DNA from: Phallusia fumigata
Lineage: Eukaryota; Chordata; Ascidiacea; Phlebobranchia; Ascidiidae
Direction: 5' to 3'
Length of the DNA stretch: 29,665 nt
NCBI GenBank assembly: GCA_008931825.1
Contig: QXVZ01012295.1
Coordinates: 1 to 29,665, forward strand
The position numbers and the translations under genes were made by a program. Every line of letters begins with the position of its first letter. The first letter of the stretch is position 1. Below are positions 19,621-29,665 of this stretch, one piece after another. The notes under the pieces were generated by a model. The model was not told the DNA's origin, did no database searches, and saw only the letters and a program-made list of their open reading frames with translations.

Positions 19621-20707
19621 TAATCGGAAGGCTTGGTCTAATTTATTGTGTTTACAACAGAGTTTCCACCTAGATGGTTCAGTACGTACGGTATACCAGC
19701 TACGTCGTTGTAATCAAACCAGGAACACAATAAAATTCACCCAGTCCAGACCTTGCTGTACAATTTAGTGGTTGCCTACGTTCAACAATACACAGTCGCA
19801 GGGATGGAATTGAGCCCCACACCAAGCGACGGGTGTTTAATTTCACGAGCAAAGGAGCAAAATCTGTTTCTTTTTTATGTCTGCTCCTTTCTCCGACCGC
19901 GACGAAGCGTGTTTTCGCTTGCGAAGGCCTCGATCCTAAATGCCGACGAAACTAGAGATTCGACGCCGGTGTTTTTGTCGTGGTACAAACTGGCTTTTTT
20001 GTAGCCTCGCGATGCTGGGAAAAGTAACCCATGCATTGCTTATCTGCTTTTTCGTGGTAATGCGTAGATACTAGTGAACAGAAGTGGTTTGATTTGAAAC
20101 TGTAGAAAAAACAAAAGCGAATTTGGTTAATAGACTTGTGATAACACAGGGAACCTGATCAGGCAGTAGTTGTGTCGTAAAGTTACAGAATATTTCATTT
20201 GCCAATGGACTTGTCTTGCTGCAGCGACCACGCTCGCACACACGTGATGACCGCACACTTGATAGCGAGTCACGCATGGCAGTTGCTGTATTTAGTTTTG
20301 TGCAGTGATACTTGCTGTAAATGTGGAATTGTTACCACTGGTGTCATACGGTTCATCAGACATAACCGAGTTTGTAAGTCGATGCAGCCTGCGTGCAAAA
20401 TAGATCAAAAACTGTAAACAGCGCAGGTAAGGCATTGAATAACAGCTGTGGTATTGCGATTTTAACTTTTTTCAAAAATAGACAAATCCATCCGGTAAAA
20501 ACCTTACTTGCTACTTGTATTACTGTCAACTTGTTGTTTGGTTGCATGCTGTTATCTTGTTCAAGATAATTTTGCATGAAAAAAGACAAAATCCATCTAT
20601 ATAATGCTTAACAAACTTTTTTAGGTATAGGCCTTATTCTTTTGCTTTAAACAATGTTTGGTAATGCAAGCTGTGCTGAACCGCAATTTGTTTAACATTA
20701 TTCTAAA
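19621..20707 (+). promoter_or_regulatory. 5' flank of gene C, homologous to the flanks of B and D
   Basis: It shares tttccacc, acccagtcca, gttcaacaatac, a tgtttcttttttatgt stretch and gccgacgaaactagagattc with the flanks of B and D. The last motif lies in an open frame (19753-20004) coding NADETRDSTPVFLSW. Gene D has NADETKDSTSVFLSW in the same register, so a coding or untranslated first exon is possible. Confidence 0.45.
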
Positions 20708-23700
20708 ATGGGAGAACTGATCAAAATTCTGAAATTTGGAGATGACAGCTGGAGGGTTTTTTCNATGGTTAGGTTACAAGGCAAAGTCTAAATTGGACAG
20801 GATTTTTATGAATGTTTTTTTTTACTGGTTTGTTTGACCTCCCTAGTGGCCTGAGGTAGTGTGATCTAACAAATACACTGTCAAAGCTGACTAAAACACA
20901 TTTCTGTTAAACTACTATTGTGGTATCCATTCAACCTGAAGACAAAATACATGTTTAAACTAACATTCCTTTTTTTGCCAACTTATTAGTATGCGTTCTT
21001 CGGTTAAATTAGGACATTTAGCAACTTCTTAACCTCATCTGACAGATTTTTAATTTCCAATCTGCTTAAAATTTGATGCAGTGTGGGGGACCATTGTGTT
21101 TTTGCTCACTGAAACTATTTTGCCGAAAAAGCTAAGGTAACTATGGGACCCAATGCGGAACAGCAAGGAAAACATGTATCCTTGCAAAATGGCATAAGTG
21201 TATGTGAAATGTCAATGCACTGAAATTTAAATTTTAAATCTTAAAGATTCAGCATGTTTGCGATGCCAATGTATGCAGACATATAAATATATAGTATCAA
21301 AGTTTCTAAACTGTTCATTTCCAATTTCGTTGCTTGATTAACCTGTGAACTTGCTCAAATTCGGTTTAAAGTTTTTTGACGAGCTTCATGCAGTCGATCA
21401 TATTATTTTTTGGGGAAATTAATTTAAATTGGAAAAACTGTTTCTGCAACTCATTGTTATATTGACTGCATAATCTCATCAAAAAATTCACTTTAAACAA
21501 GTGGCATTGTTAAAAATGACATAGTTTAAAGCTTTTAACTCTTGTGTTATTACAACTTTTCAAGATTCTAAGCGCCTCTTGGTGTTTTTGAATCTATAAA
21601 TTTCTGTGCACTGATCCAAAGAGGAGCTAGAGAGCCGGTTTTTCGTGTTTTCAGTGTGCAATGAAATAAAGAGGAAACATATTTCTTTGTGTTTATTTGA
21701 AAGGGCAAGAAGTGCACGGCCAAATTAATGAATGATATCAAAAGCAACGGAATTGTTCAAATGAAAAGACTTGCTTTTACAAATCGTATTGACTGACGTC
21801 GAACCTGTTTGAAACGAAGAATAACCTATTGTAGACGCTACACTGACTGAAACAAACCGGTGATGCAACCCATCTTAGCTGTTCATGTCAAAAAATGCCA
21901 ACGACTAACAAATNGCCGACAAACCTGTGTCAATCATAACCAACATTGGACAGTTCGGGATCGGAAAGTCGTTCTTGCAAAATATTCTGCTCGGCGTCAT
22001 TCAAAATGTAACTCAAATCTCAACTAATGTGAAACAATGATGTGACTGGGAAGATTGTGTTTACACATTCTTGGTTTAAAATCTCTAATCGATTGCAAAT
22101 TTGCTCCGCAACGTAAAAACCAAGACTTGATCGCAATAGTTGTAAACGTAGGTGTTGTGTGGTAAAGCCATTGCGTGTTATACATGTGATAGGGAATTGT
22201 TTCTTGCACCAACGACCTTACGTCAGTGTTACAATGTTATCGGTGCGTTTAATATGTTTAATTTCTGTCAAACACTTTTGACATGCTTTAATAGTGGTTT
22301 TTGTCAGGGCAATACATAGACACTTAAGTACTTAAAAAGGAAGTCAAGCGCAATGCCATAACTTTTTTATGCACGGTTGCAACATCTTATGCTTTGTCGT
22401 CGTACTTTGCAGGGAGAATCGTATTTCGAGGACAACTCGGAGCTGCTTGACGTGTTTCCCCTCGAAACGTCGGTGAGGGCAGAAACAAAGGGAGTCGACA
22501 TGTTCAACAAATATCTTAAAAACCCATTTACAAGCAAGGTAGGCTTGCTCTTATGGTCCCAATGGCTGAAAATGAGAATTAAAGTCGTAATTTTTATTAA
22601 ACACTGCCAACCAGACCTATTGCCATAGTATTTGTTATCTTTTTTGGTTATCCAAACAGCCCAGTGTCCTTGTTGTGTGACCAGTAATATGATTACTCTC
22701 CAACCAAGAATTAAGATGCCTTTAATTAAGGTATAGTTCCAAGTGTTTACTAGGGTGAAGTGGCATTATTTTGGTGCAGGAGCACTTTGCACACGCCTAC
22801 TCTTTTCGTTTCTTCTACCCAAATTATCCATACTTGTTTCAGGACATGGTTATAGCGTTATGGGATACTGAGGGGTTGTCAAACCCCAACCAGCCCCAGG
22901 ATCATGACATCACCATCTTCAGGTTATCGGCATACTTCAGTCAAGTTCTTGTTTACAATGTCGAGGAAAGGCTAAGCATGGAAAACATGGATAAAATGCA
23001 GGTAAAGGCGTTTATAAAAATGTGCCTTTGGGTAAAGAATACCAATTAGTTTTTAAAAATCTTCATGTACAATATACTATTGAGCACATCTTACATCCAG
23101 GACTGCCTGTTGGTTACACAACAGCTGCAACATTGCGTTGAAAGTTGTAATCCTCAGTCTCTTCTTCCGAAGCAATGGGCGATGCCACAATCTGGTCAAA
23201 CCCAATGATTAAACGCAATTAGACACTCAACTCACCAAACCCAAAATCATCACAAAAAACATTGTAAACAAAACTGCAGTTTAGTAGGCAGCAACCTTGG
23301 ACTTTACACACTAGGAAAAAACCTTTATGGTGTGATTGTCTATGTACACTTTTTATAATGAACAGGTTTGTGGTTTATGTTGCAGGTGTTTCTAGAAGAA
23401 ATGAGGACACAGCTAGGCGGCATCAAGACCGAATTCCAGGTGTGTTTAGTTTGGTTATGTGCCATACTTAAAACCTATAGGCATCGCGCATTGGTTTTGC
23501 TTATTGTCTTAATTTTAAGTTTTATTAGACCAAATTTTGAGCCATATTTTTTACATAGTATCAAATCAAACATCACAGACGTAAGCAAGCTGTTTTACGC
23601 ACTTTTAACAAGGCTTCTTTAGACTCTCATCATCATGGTTCGCGATGCAGATGGGAAGTTTGGATATGACTGGGAGGGCGGGAAGGCTTACCAGGATCAT

Positions 23701-26642
23701 TTAAGAGCACAAGGGCAACCAGGAGGACAAACCGAATTGTTCTTTAGGGAGCTCGAGGACACATTTAGTTCGGTTTCGGTTTTTATGATGCCGCCACCGA
23801 ACAAACGAGTGATGAGCAAAGCTAATAAGGTTACTCACATGAAAGGTAAATTGCTTCCATGTTTTTCAAAATACAATAGATGTACCGTATGGACAGCTTA
23901 TAGGAGCTTGAATTGACTGCTCATCGCATAGTAGTTTTCATCGAAAACCAGAAACAATTTTCAATGGGACTACACATATTATGACGTCACAACCAACCAC
24001 AGTTGTGTCGTGCACGTTATCTAGCAAGTTATGTTGCAAACAATTATTAAATCTCGGCAAATCGGATACAATTTACACACAGGTGACTTAATTACTATTA
24101 ACTAACCCATTACGTTTAAATTTCTTGTCTTTGAAAAAGAATTTCCAAACTTTCCGTAACCATGCTTCATACTAGCGCGCGGCCAATTCCACGAAACAGA
24201 TTCCTACAATGTAACTGTAGAATTCAAGTCCCTTTGCTAATTCAACCCTTCTGTTCTTCAATTGGCAGAGTGAGGACAGTTGCGTTTAATATGCACGTTT
24301 ACGATTCAGCAGTTTTTTAATAGTGATCAAAGTCATTTTAAAAAGGTCTTGGAGCATACCTTAGTCAAATGGCAAAAAATAACCGTCACGGCTTTAACCA
24401 CAATACAGTTTTCGCATGATAAATTAACTGACATCAACTTAGCATAAACCACAACTCATAATTAACACCCATTTCAATAGACATAAAAGCAAACTCGCAA
24501 AAACTGTACATTCTGTTACAAGGAAAACCACAAAGCACGAGGAGAAATATTAGGAGTTATTGCGTCACAATGGGTTTATGGTGCAATAGCTGCAGCGGCG
24601 GGCAAGGCTTTATTTTTAACTGGGGAGCGTTATTGTCCCAACAGTAATGCTAAGCATTTCCATTAACCTTTGCTACTTACAATAAAGAGAAATACCTCAG
24701 CTGACATACCCATTTATTTATTGCAATTCAAATACTGCTACCTGCACATTTACCACAACAAAACTTCATTACCACTAAGCTATTGTACGATGGGCATGCG
24801 CGGAAGAATATGAAACAACGTCACATAAATAAAGCCATTCTGAATTTGAATTCGGCCCCAAAACATAATAACTGTCGCGGGGAAACATGACACGATAAAC
24901 GACCAGCAGCGTTTGTTTACATTGGGAACTTCAGTGCGGTCGGTCGGCTGAAACAGAGTTACTATGCCTTTACCTACAAAGTCTTATTCAAGGTTTGAAA
25001 TACATATGTTAGTTAAATTTTGCTATGTATGACCGTGCGTTGTTCAAAACATAAAGATCAATAATTTAAGGATGTTTTTGTTTTGAATTTTGTTCGCAGA
25101 TATCGACATGCTATTTCGGGAAAGCTTGTGCAACTTCACCAAACGGTTGCTGCACGAAATCGTCAAACCAGGAATCGTCGACGGTGACGTTTTGCGCGTT
25201 CGCGATCTGAAGCTTCAACTTACAAAATTCGCTGAACGATTTCGAAGCAGAAGTGTGCAAACCAGTTTTACTTTAGCAAACGTAAGACCCGAAAAGCAAA
25301 AGTTTTCATCATTATAAAACCTCGTTTTTAATCGTTGGAGTGACTGCGGCTGGCCTGGCCTATACATCTAAAATGTTGCGAAAAAGGTTTCTAGTCTGCC
25401 ATCCTGATTACTTTAATCAACCAATATGAAAAAATGAATAAAGGACGACATGGCCCTGTTTTCTGGTCCTACTTACATGTGGAGAACCATATTAAAATAT
25501 AAGTGCACTTTTATTTACAGGCCATTAAAGAAGAGCTCATTGCCAAGGAATCAGACGCCTGCTTTAAGAAATATCAACGTGAATTGCTAGAGGTTTGTGA
25601 AATTGAAGCGAAGTGTATTTCCTGTAAAACCAGTCATTTCACAACTGCACGAAATAGGTGAAAGAGCTGAAAATATTTTAGGATTTAGCTAGCTGATCAA
25701 TGCCTAAAATATTTTTGAAACTGCTACAGCCGTACTCAACGATTACCATTGTTTATTTTCCGTGAAGGCGAAGCCTAGCAAGTCAATTTTTTTACCAATC
25801 ATATGTGGCTGTACTGTGATACACGTAGCCTAGTTCCACACACAAAATTACTGAAATTTCACCACGCGATGTGTTACAGAATCGTGGCTGGTTCCAACCA
25901 GAGGCGACGAGGATCGAACGCCACAACGAATTGAAGCGAAAAACTCTGGACAACTTCAGGGCAGCCATCGAACTCCACTATGTGGAGATGGAAATTGTCG
26001 ACGCCGCAGTAGCTGATCTTAGCAAGCGTCTCGATGCAAGATTTCAGGCCTACAACGATCAAGCTCAAGGTTCCCAGAACGTGAGTTAAACCTTGATCTG
26101 ATGAATTGTAGGAAGAGACTGCGGCGTGTCAGGAAAATCTAGGCGACTGATCCATATTGACAAGTGCATCATTTCTTCGTTAAATCCAGCGAAAATAGTT
26201 TTGAATATAGAGTCAAACTGTAATTGAACCCAAACCCCGGTTTAGTGTTTTAGTACGTTTGCAAAAACCTTACCCAAAACCATCGATAATTGGTTTCCTG
26301 ACAACAAAAACAGCAGCTGGATCATTTAATCATTTAGATGGCAAATTCACGATTTGTAAGAAAAATTAATTTTAATATTTTATGCGACTTGTTTCATTGG
26401 CGAGGATGATTTAATTGGTAACGTACTAGGTGTATTTATGTCGTTTTGGCGTCGCAAACATATGTTTTGGGCTTCGAGTTTGTCATGGTTGTATTGCTGC
26501 AAATATGTTTTTTTGTTAAGATTTCTTTGCAGGTGGGTTTTCGATTTTAAATTTAATTAAAATTGCTTTTCACTTGCAGACAATGTGGATATTGGGCGGA
26601 GTGATTTTCGCAGCTGGGGCAATCATTCTACACCGCTTGTGA
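20708..26642 (+). CDS. GTPase gene C: atlastin-like GTPase with short tail anchor; exon 1 broken by assembly gaps
   Basis: Exons by eye: 20708-20763 (cut by n), 21915-22007 (rest of exon 1 after a second n), 22413-22538, 22843-23001, 23386-23439, 23623-23845, 25100-25281, 25521-25592, 25880-26080, 26580-26642. By comparison with B and D, about 10 codons of exon 1 are missing. Motifs: GQFGIGKS P-loop, ETKGVD switch, WDTEG, MVRDADG (RD motif), then RVRDLKLQL and the middle-domain helices (NRGWFQPEAT, HNELKRKTL). The C-terminus is only TMWILGGVIFAAGAIILHRL before TGA, a single membrane segment with two basic-containing end residues, so a tail-anchored protein. Atlastins proper have a two-pass hairpin and an amphipathic tail, both absent here. 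About 420 residues. Function at a membrane is inferred from the fold and anchor. Confidence 0.78.
20765..21913 (+). other. 1149-bp island between two n gaps, inside exon 1 of gene C
   Basis: The island separates the codons for MGELIKIL...SWRVF from ADKPVSII...GIGKS, which are adjacent in the unsplit first exons of B and D. It contains no GTPase-like sequence, no long open frame and no recognisable transposon ends. A misplaced small contig is the simplest reading; a real insertion that broke the assembly is the alternative. Confidence 0.7.
23846..25099 (+). other. Intron 5 of gene C
   Basis: A 1254-bp intron between the phase-1 donor (gaaag/gtaaat) and acceptor (tgttcgcag). No long open frame. 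Some GC-richer patches (near 24170 and 24590) could be mobile-element debris, but I see no termini. Confidence 0.4.
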
Positions 26643-27267
26643 ATTTTGTTCCTGTTGAAAGACCACACTTCCTGATGAAAGGCGACACTGCTGTGTTGTT
26701 TTTTAGAGCTTCAAGGCGCGGGTGCCAGTAGAAGCATACGTGAAGGCAACAAGGAACGCCCAGTTTGTTTGGACACATTTCAATGCGAATTGTTTGCTCA
26801 TAATATTGTATGTTGTACTTTTCCTTCAGTCTTGTTTGTTGTTTGATTTTTGTCAGTACATTTAGCACGCGTTGCTACACATTTACCAGCAAAACCTTGT
26901 ATCCTAGATTTAGGTTTCTTTTGTACTCGAAGTCTTACTAGATTTTTTTGTTTTTTTTCAAAAAATGTGACAAATATTTGAGAGAAAATAATCGTAGAAA
27001 AATTTAGATGTCGTTTACACTTGAATTTTTATAGCAACATCCATTTGTAGCATTCCTGTTCGTCGTTGTGAAATTGCTTTACTTTGTAACCGAATGTTTA
27101 ATAAAACTGCCTTATCGATTACCAGGGAGTATTGCGCAAACATGTAACGTTTGAAGAAGTTTAAGCGAACAAAAATTTACTGTTACAGTCTGTTGAGTAA
27201 GAACAAAAAGGTTGATAAAAGGTTAATCGTAATTTTTTGGTTATTTTTCTCGTGAAAGAAATCTTAC
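26643..27267 (+). other. 3' flank of gene C
   Basis: AATAAA at 27100-27105, about 460 nt after the stop, could be the poly(A) signal. No gene recognised on either strand. Confidence 0.4.
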
Positions 27268-28639
27268 GCACCGGCACTAAAACAGTCTCCAAGCCAGCGC
27301 GCTGACGCGTTTGCTTGCTGGTCGTAGAGTGTTAATTCAACAGTGTGATCAATCCTAATATAGCAGCACGGATAGCACAGTCACTACAAAACGCGATTTA
27401 ATTTTAAATCTCACGCCGCCGTACTTATTTCCACCCAGCAGTAAAGTTTTTACCGGCTATACCGCTGCCAACAATACGTTGAAATGTGATCGTAATTTAT
27501 TTGCCCAGTCCAAACAAGGCTGTTAAGTTTATTGAGTTTGTCTGTATTCAACAATAAGCCTGTCCAATTTAACCGCTTCTCTTCAGGCTACTCAAAGAGG
27601 AGTTATGTTTCTTTTCATGTTTTCTATTGCGGTGTATCGAAGCGTTTCGTCGCGTAAAAAGGACTTGATTCCAAACGCCGACGAAACTAAAGATTCGACT
27701 TCAGTGTTTTTGTCGTGGTTGCTTGGCGCCATTTACAGCGTTGGAAAAACAGGAACCAATGCAATACATACCTGCATATTCAGGTCCATTTGTTTGTATT
27801 TTAACCGTAAGACAAAAGTTGTTTGATTTAACACAGTGTGCAGACAAAGGTGAAACTGCCTGAACTTGGCAATAGGTGTTGCTGATCGGGGAGTTTTTAT
27901 AGTCACATTCCGAGCTCTTAAGATTAGATTAACTGTGCCTTTACAGCTTTATTTACATCACCGGTTTTTATTTCGTGTGCAAATTCATTTTGATTTACAC
28001 ATTTTAAATTTATTCGAGTTGCGGGTATCCGCGTGAACATATAGGCATCAGATACAGTAAATATTTTTAAACGATAAATAGTGTTGATGCTATTTTTAAA
28101 CGATAAATAGAAGTATAGAAGAGGTAGTCAGCGAAAGATTTAACATATTAACGTAGATGGAATCGGATAATAGGAATAGACACTTTGTTGAAGCTGCTGC
28201 GAGTCCTTGAAACCACACCAATATAATTTAACAAGCCTACGCAATGTTAAAACGTTGGGAAGCACGGAAAGGTAAAATACGTAATTAGCGGAATAAGATT
28301 GATGGAAAAACAGTAATTTAACACAATTAGTCAGGAATTAAAAAACGTTAATCGTTGCGTCCATCGACTCATTTCTTCGTCTCAGACCTCAATTAGTATT
28401 TGTAGGCTGACTGTTATCTTCTTACTTTAAGTGTTTTAAAAACCCTAAGTGGTTTAGGACATTTTAACAGTAATCCTGTAGTTTTTCGGATGTACGTAAA
28501 TCCCCCTACCTTTGTTTCTTAACCAATTGAATAAATTAATTTGAATCTCAATCTTTTCAGGGTTCGTTTTCATTGACTTCACAAAAGGTGTCGGACATTA
28601 AAAAAGTGGTTATAACCTTTTTTGTATTGTTTTGACAAA
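27268..28639 (+). promoter_or_regulatory. 5' flank of gene D, homologous to the flanks of B and C
   Basis: The stretch from the gccagcgcgctgacgcgttt region through ctcacgccgccgtacttatt, acccagtccaaac and gccgacgaaactaaagattc follows the flank of gene B closely. Between about 27870 and 28600 it carries extra sequence absent from B. That part includes a 19-bp direct repeat (atttttaaacgataaatag at 28063-28081 and 28092-28110). A first exon could lie in the conserved block, as for C. Confidence 0.5.
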
Positions 28640-29528
28640 ATGGGAGAATTGGTTAAAGTTTTGAATCTTGTGGATAACAAATTGGAAATTTTTTTTGAAC
28701 AAATAACGGAAGGCGATGAAATACAAACTGACAAGCCGTTGGCAATCATATCCAGCGCTGGGGAGTTTGGGATTGGAAAGTCGTTTCTGCAAAACATTCT
28801 GCTTGGCGCCATCAAGAAGGTGACTCAAACTCTCAAACTATAGCTAATGCTGTAAACTGCTGCATTCATGTATCTGTGTTTTAACACTTTAATGCTTTCT
28901 AAACTTTTGATCATAGGAGTGGAAGTCACAAAAATTAGCAAGCGGTTGAATGAGGCAATTTTTAATACGTTTAACGTCATATACGGTTGAATGTTAGATA
29001 TAAGTCGCCAACAACGGCGAAGTCAAAAAATACTTACACACAAACATTTAATGGTTTTGACTTTTGATACCATGTTGTGTACTGCATACAAAACTGCAAA
29101 GAAAAACCTGATGCGGTCCATGTTAAATAGTCAATCGAGTCACCTTAATCGCATAAAATTATAAAACACGCATTGGGTGCAAATAAAATGGAAATCAAAT
29201 GAGTTTTGAAAAATCTTAGCGGAAAAATTACAATTCGTTTCAATTCAAATTTAGTCCGCACATAAATCAGGACTTGATGGGTTTTTTCTCTAACCCCAAG
29301 ATCTGTCTCGGCGTCAACGTTTGTCTTAGTTTATGACATTGACAAATGGATCTTGCATTGTCAAAAGTTTGAATTTTAAATAAAAACTTGTCGCGATAAC
29401 AGGGAGATTCGAACTTTGACGATGAAACGGAATTGTTCGAGGTATTTCCCTTAGAGACATCGATTAGATCAGAAACAAAGGGGATCGACATGTTCAACGA
29501 ATATCTCGAACTTCCGCACGGAAACCAG
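28640..29528 (+). CDS. GTPase gene D: 5' part of a fourth atlastin-like GTPase (runs off the window)
   Basis: Two exons are visible: 28640-28819 and 29403-29528, phase 0 at the junction, coding 102 residues. P-loop GEFGIGKS at 41-48, then the switch-I exon with SETKGID. Both exons have exactly the lengths of those in gene B (180 and 126 nt), and the second is nearly identical in sequence to B, so B and D are probably the most recent duplicates. Intron 1 begins with the same gtgactcaaact as in B. The ATG is chosen to match B and C (aaaATGGG context). The remaining exons lie beyond the right edge. Confidence 0.8.
28820..29402 (+). other. Intron 1 of gene D
   Basis: A 583-bp intron with donor aag/gtgact and acceptor gcgataacag. 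Only the first part aligns with intron 1 of B. No gene inside. Confidence 0.55.
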
Positions 29529-29665
29529 GTAGAATATAGTTGTATGGTCAATCCAAGAAGCAACGAAGTTGCAAGCCAATTAAAACTCTTCTGTCATAAT
29601 AATCACAATGTAATAATCTCAAAAGCTAAGTTGCAAGATTTAAGAGTTTCACAAGTAAACCATGC

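Noticed and set aside
25874..26068. Minus-strand 64-codon frame
   Set aside because: It is the antisense shadow of exon 8 of gene C; the same shadow exists in B.
1..29665. CRISPR arrays, bacterial operons, tRNA or rRNA genes
   Set aside because: The window has spliced eukaryotic genes; no regularly spaced repeats, cloverleaf or rRNA signatures were seen.

Overview
The window is animal nuclear DNA. It is AT-rich, and its genes are cut into small exons by GT-AG introns, many under 300 bp, with long introns full of degenerate mobile elements. Two adjacent genes at the left edge are separated by only 16 nt up to a 3' splice acceptor. That layout is typical of a spliced-leader operon, so an invertebrate such as an ascidian tunicate is the most likely source. 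The species is inferred from style, not proven.

Layout, left to right, all genes on the + strand. (1) 1-255 is the C-terminal end of an unrecognised protein. (2) 291-2852 is a complete nine-exon gene resembling the multi-copy 'SAM domain-containing protein 3-like' proteins of fishes and invertebrates; it lacks an obvious SAM domain. (3) 2853-4224 is a spacer with a poly(A) signal, a SINE-like fragment and a decayed copy of the next gene's 5' flank. (4) From 4225 to the right edge there is a tandem array of four GB1/RHD3-type GTPase genes (guanylate-binding protein/atlastin superfamily): A 4225-6054, B 8417-17702, C 20708-26642, and D from 28640, running off the window. Their first seven exons share intron positions and phases where they can be compared. 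The products have P-loop, TKGI-like switch, DTEG and RD motifs, then a helical middle domain, then a hydrophobic C-terminus. This is the layout of atlastins, the membrane-fusing GTPases of the ER. The paralogs diverge most at the C-terminus: A has a different hydrophobic exon, B a membrane segment plus a 70-residue tail, and C a bare tail anchor. Gene A has also lost the P-loop lysine.

The long introns of B hold a decayed BEL/Pao retroelement integrase (minus strand) and a roughly 1.2-kb inverted-repeat element. Nested in that element is a 519-bp hAT-type MITE with a perfect 8-bp target duplication. A third inverted-repeat element overlaps the stop codon of B.

Four single n characters mark assembly joins. 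Two of them (14246, 17965) are flanked by what reads as exact duplications of 1657 bp and 275 bp. These are best explained as unmerged contig overlaps, not biology. The other two (20764, 21914) bracket an 1149-bp island that splits exon 1 of gene C, an exon that is continuous in B and D. Any gene model here should collapse the two duplications and treat the island as suspect.

All exon models were built by eye from splice consensus, reading-frame continuity and comparison among paralogs. No database search was run.
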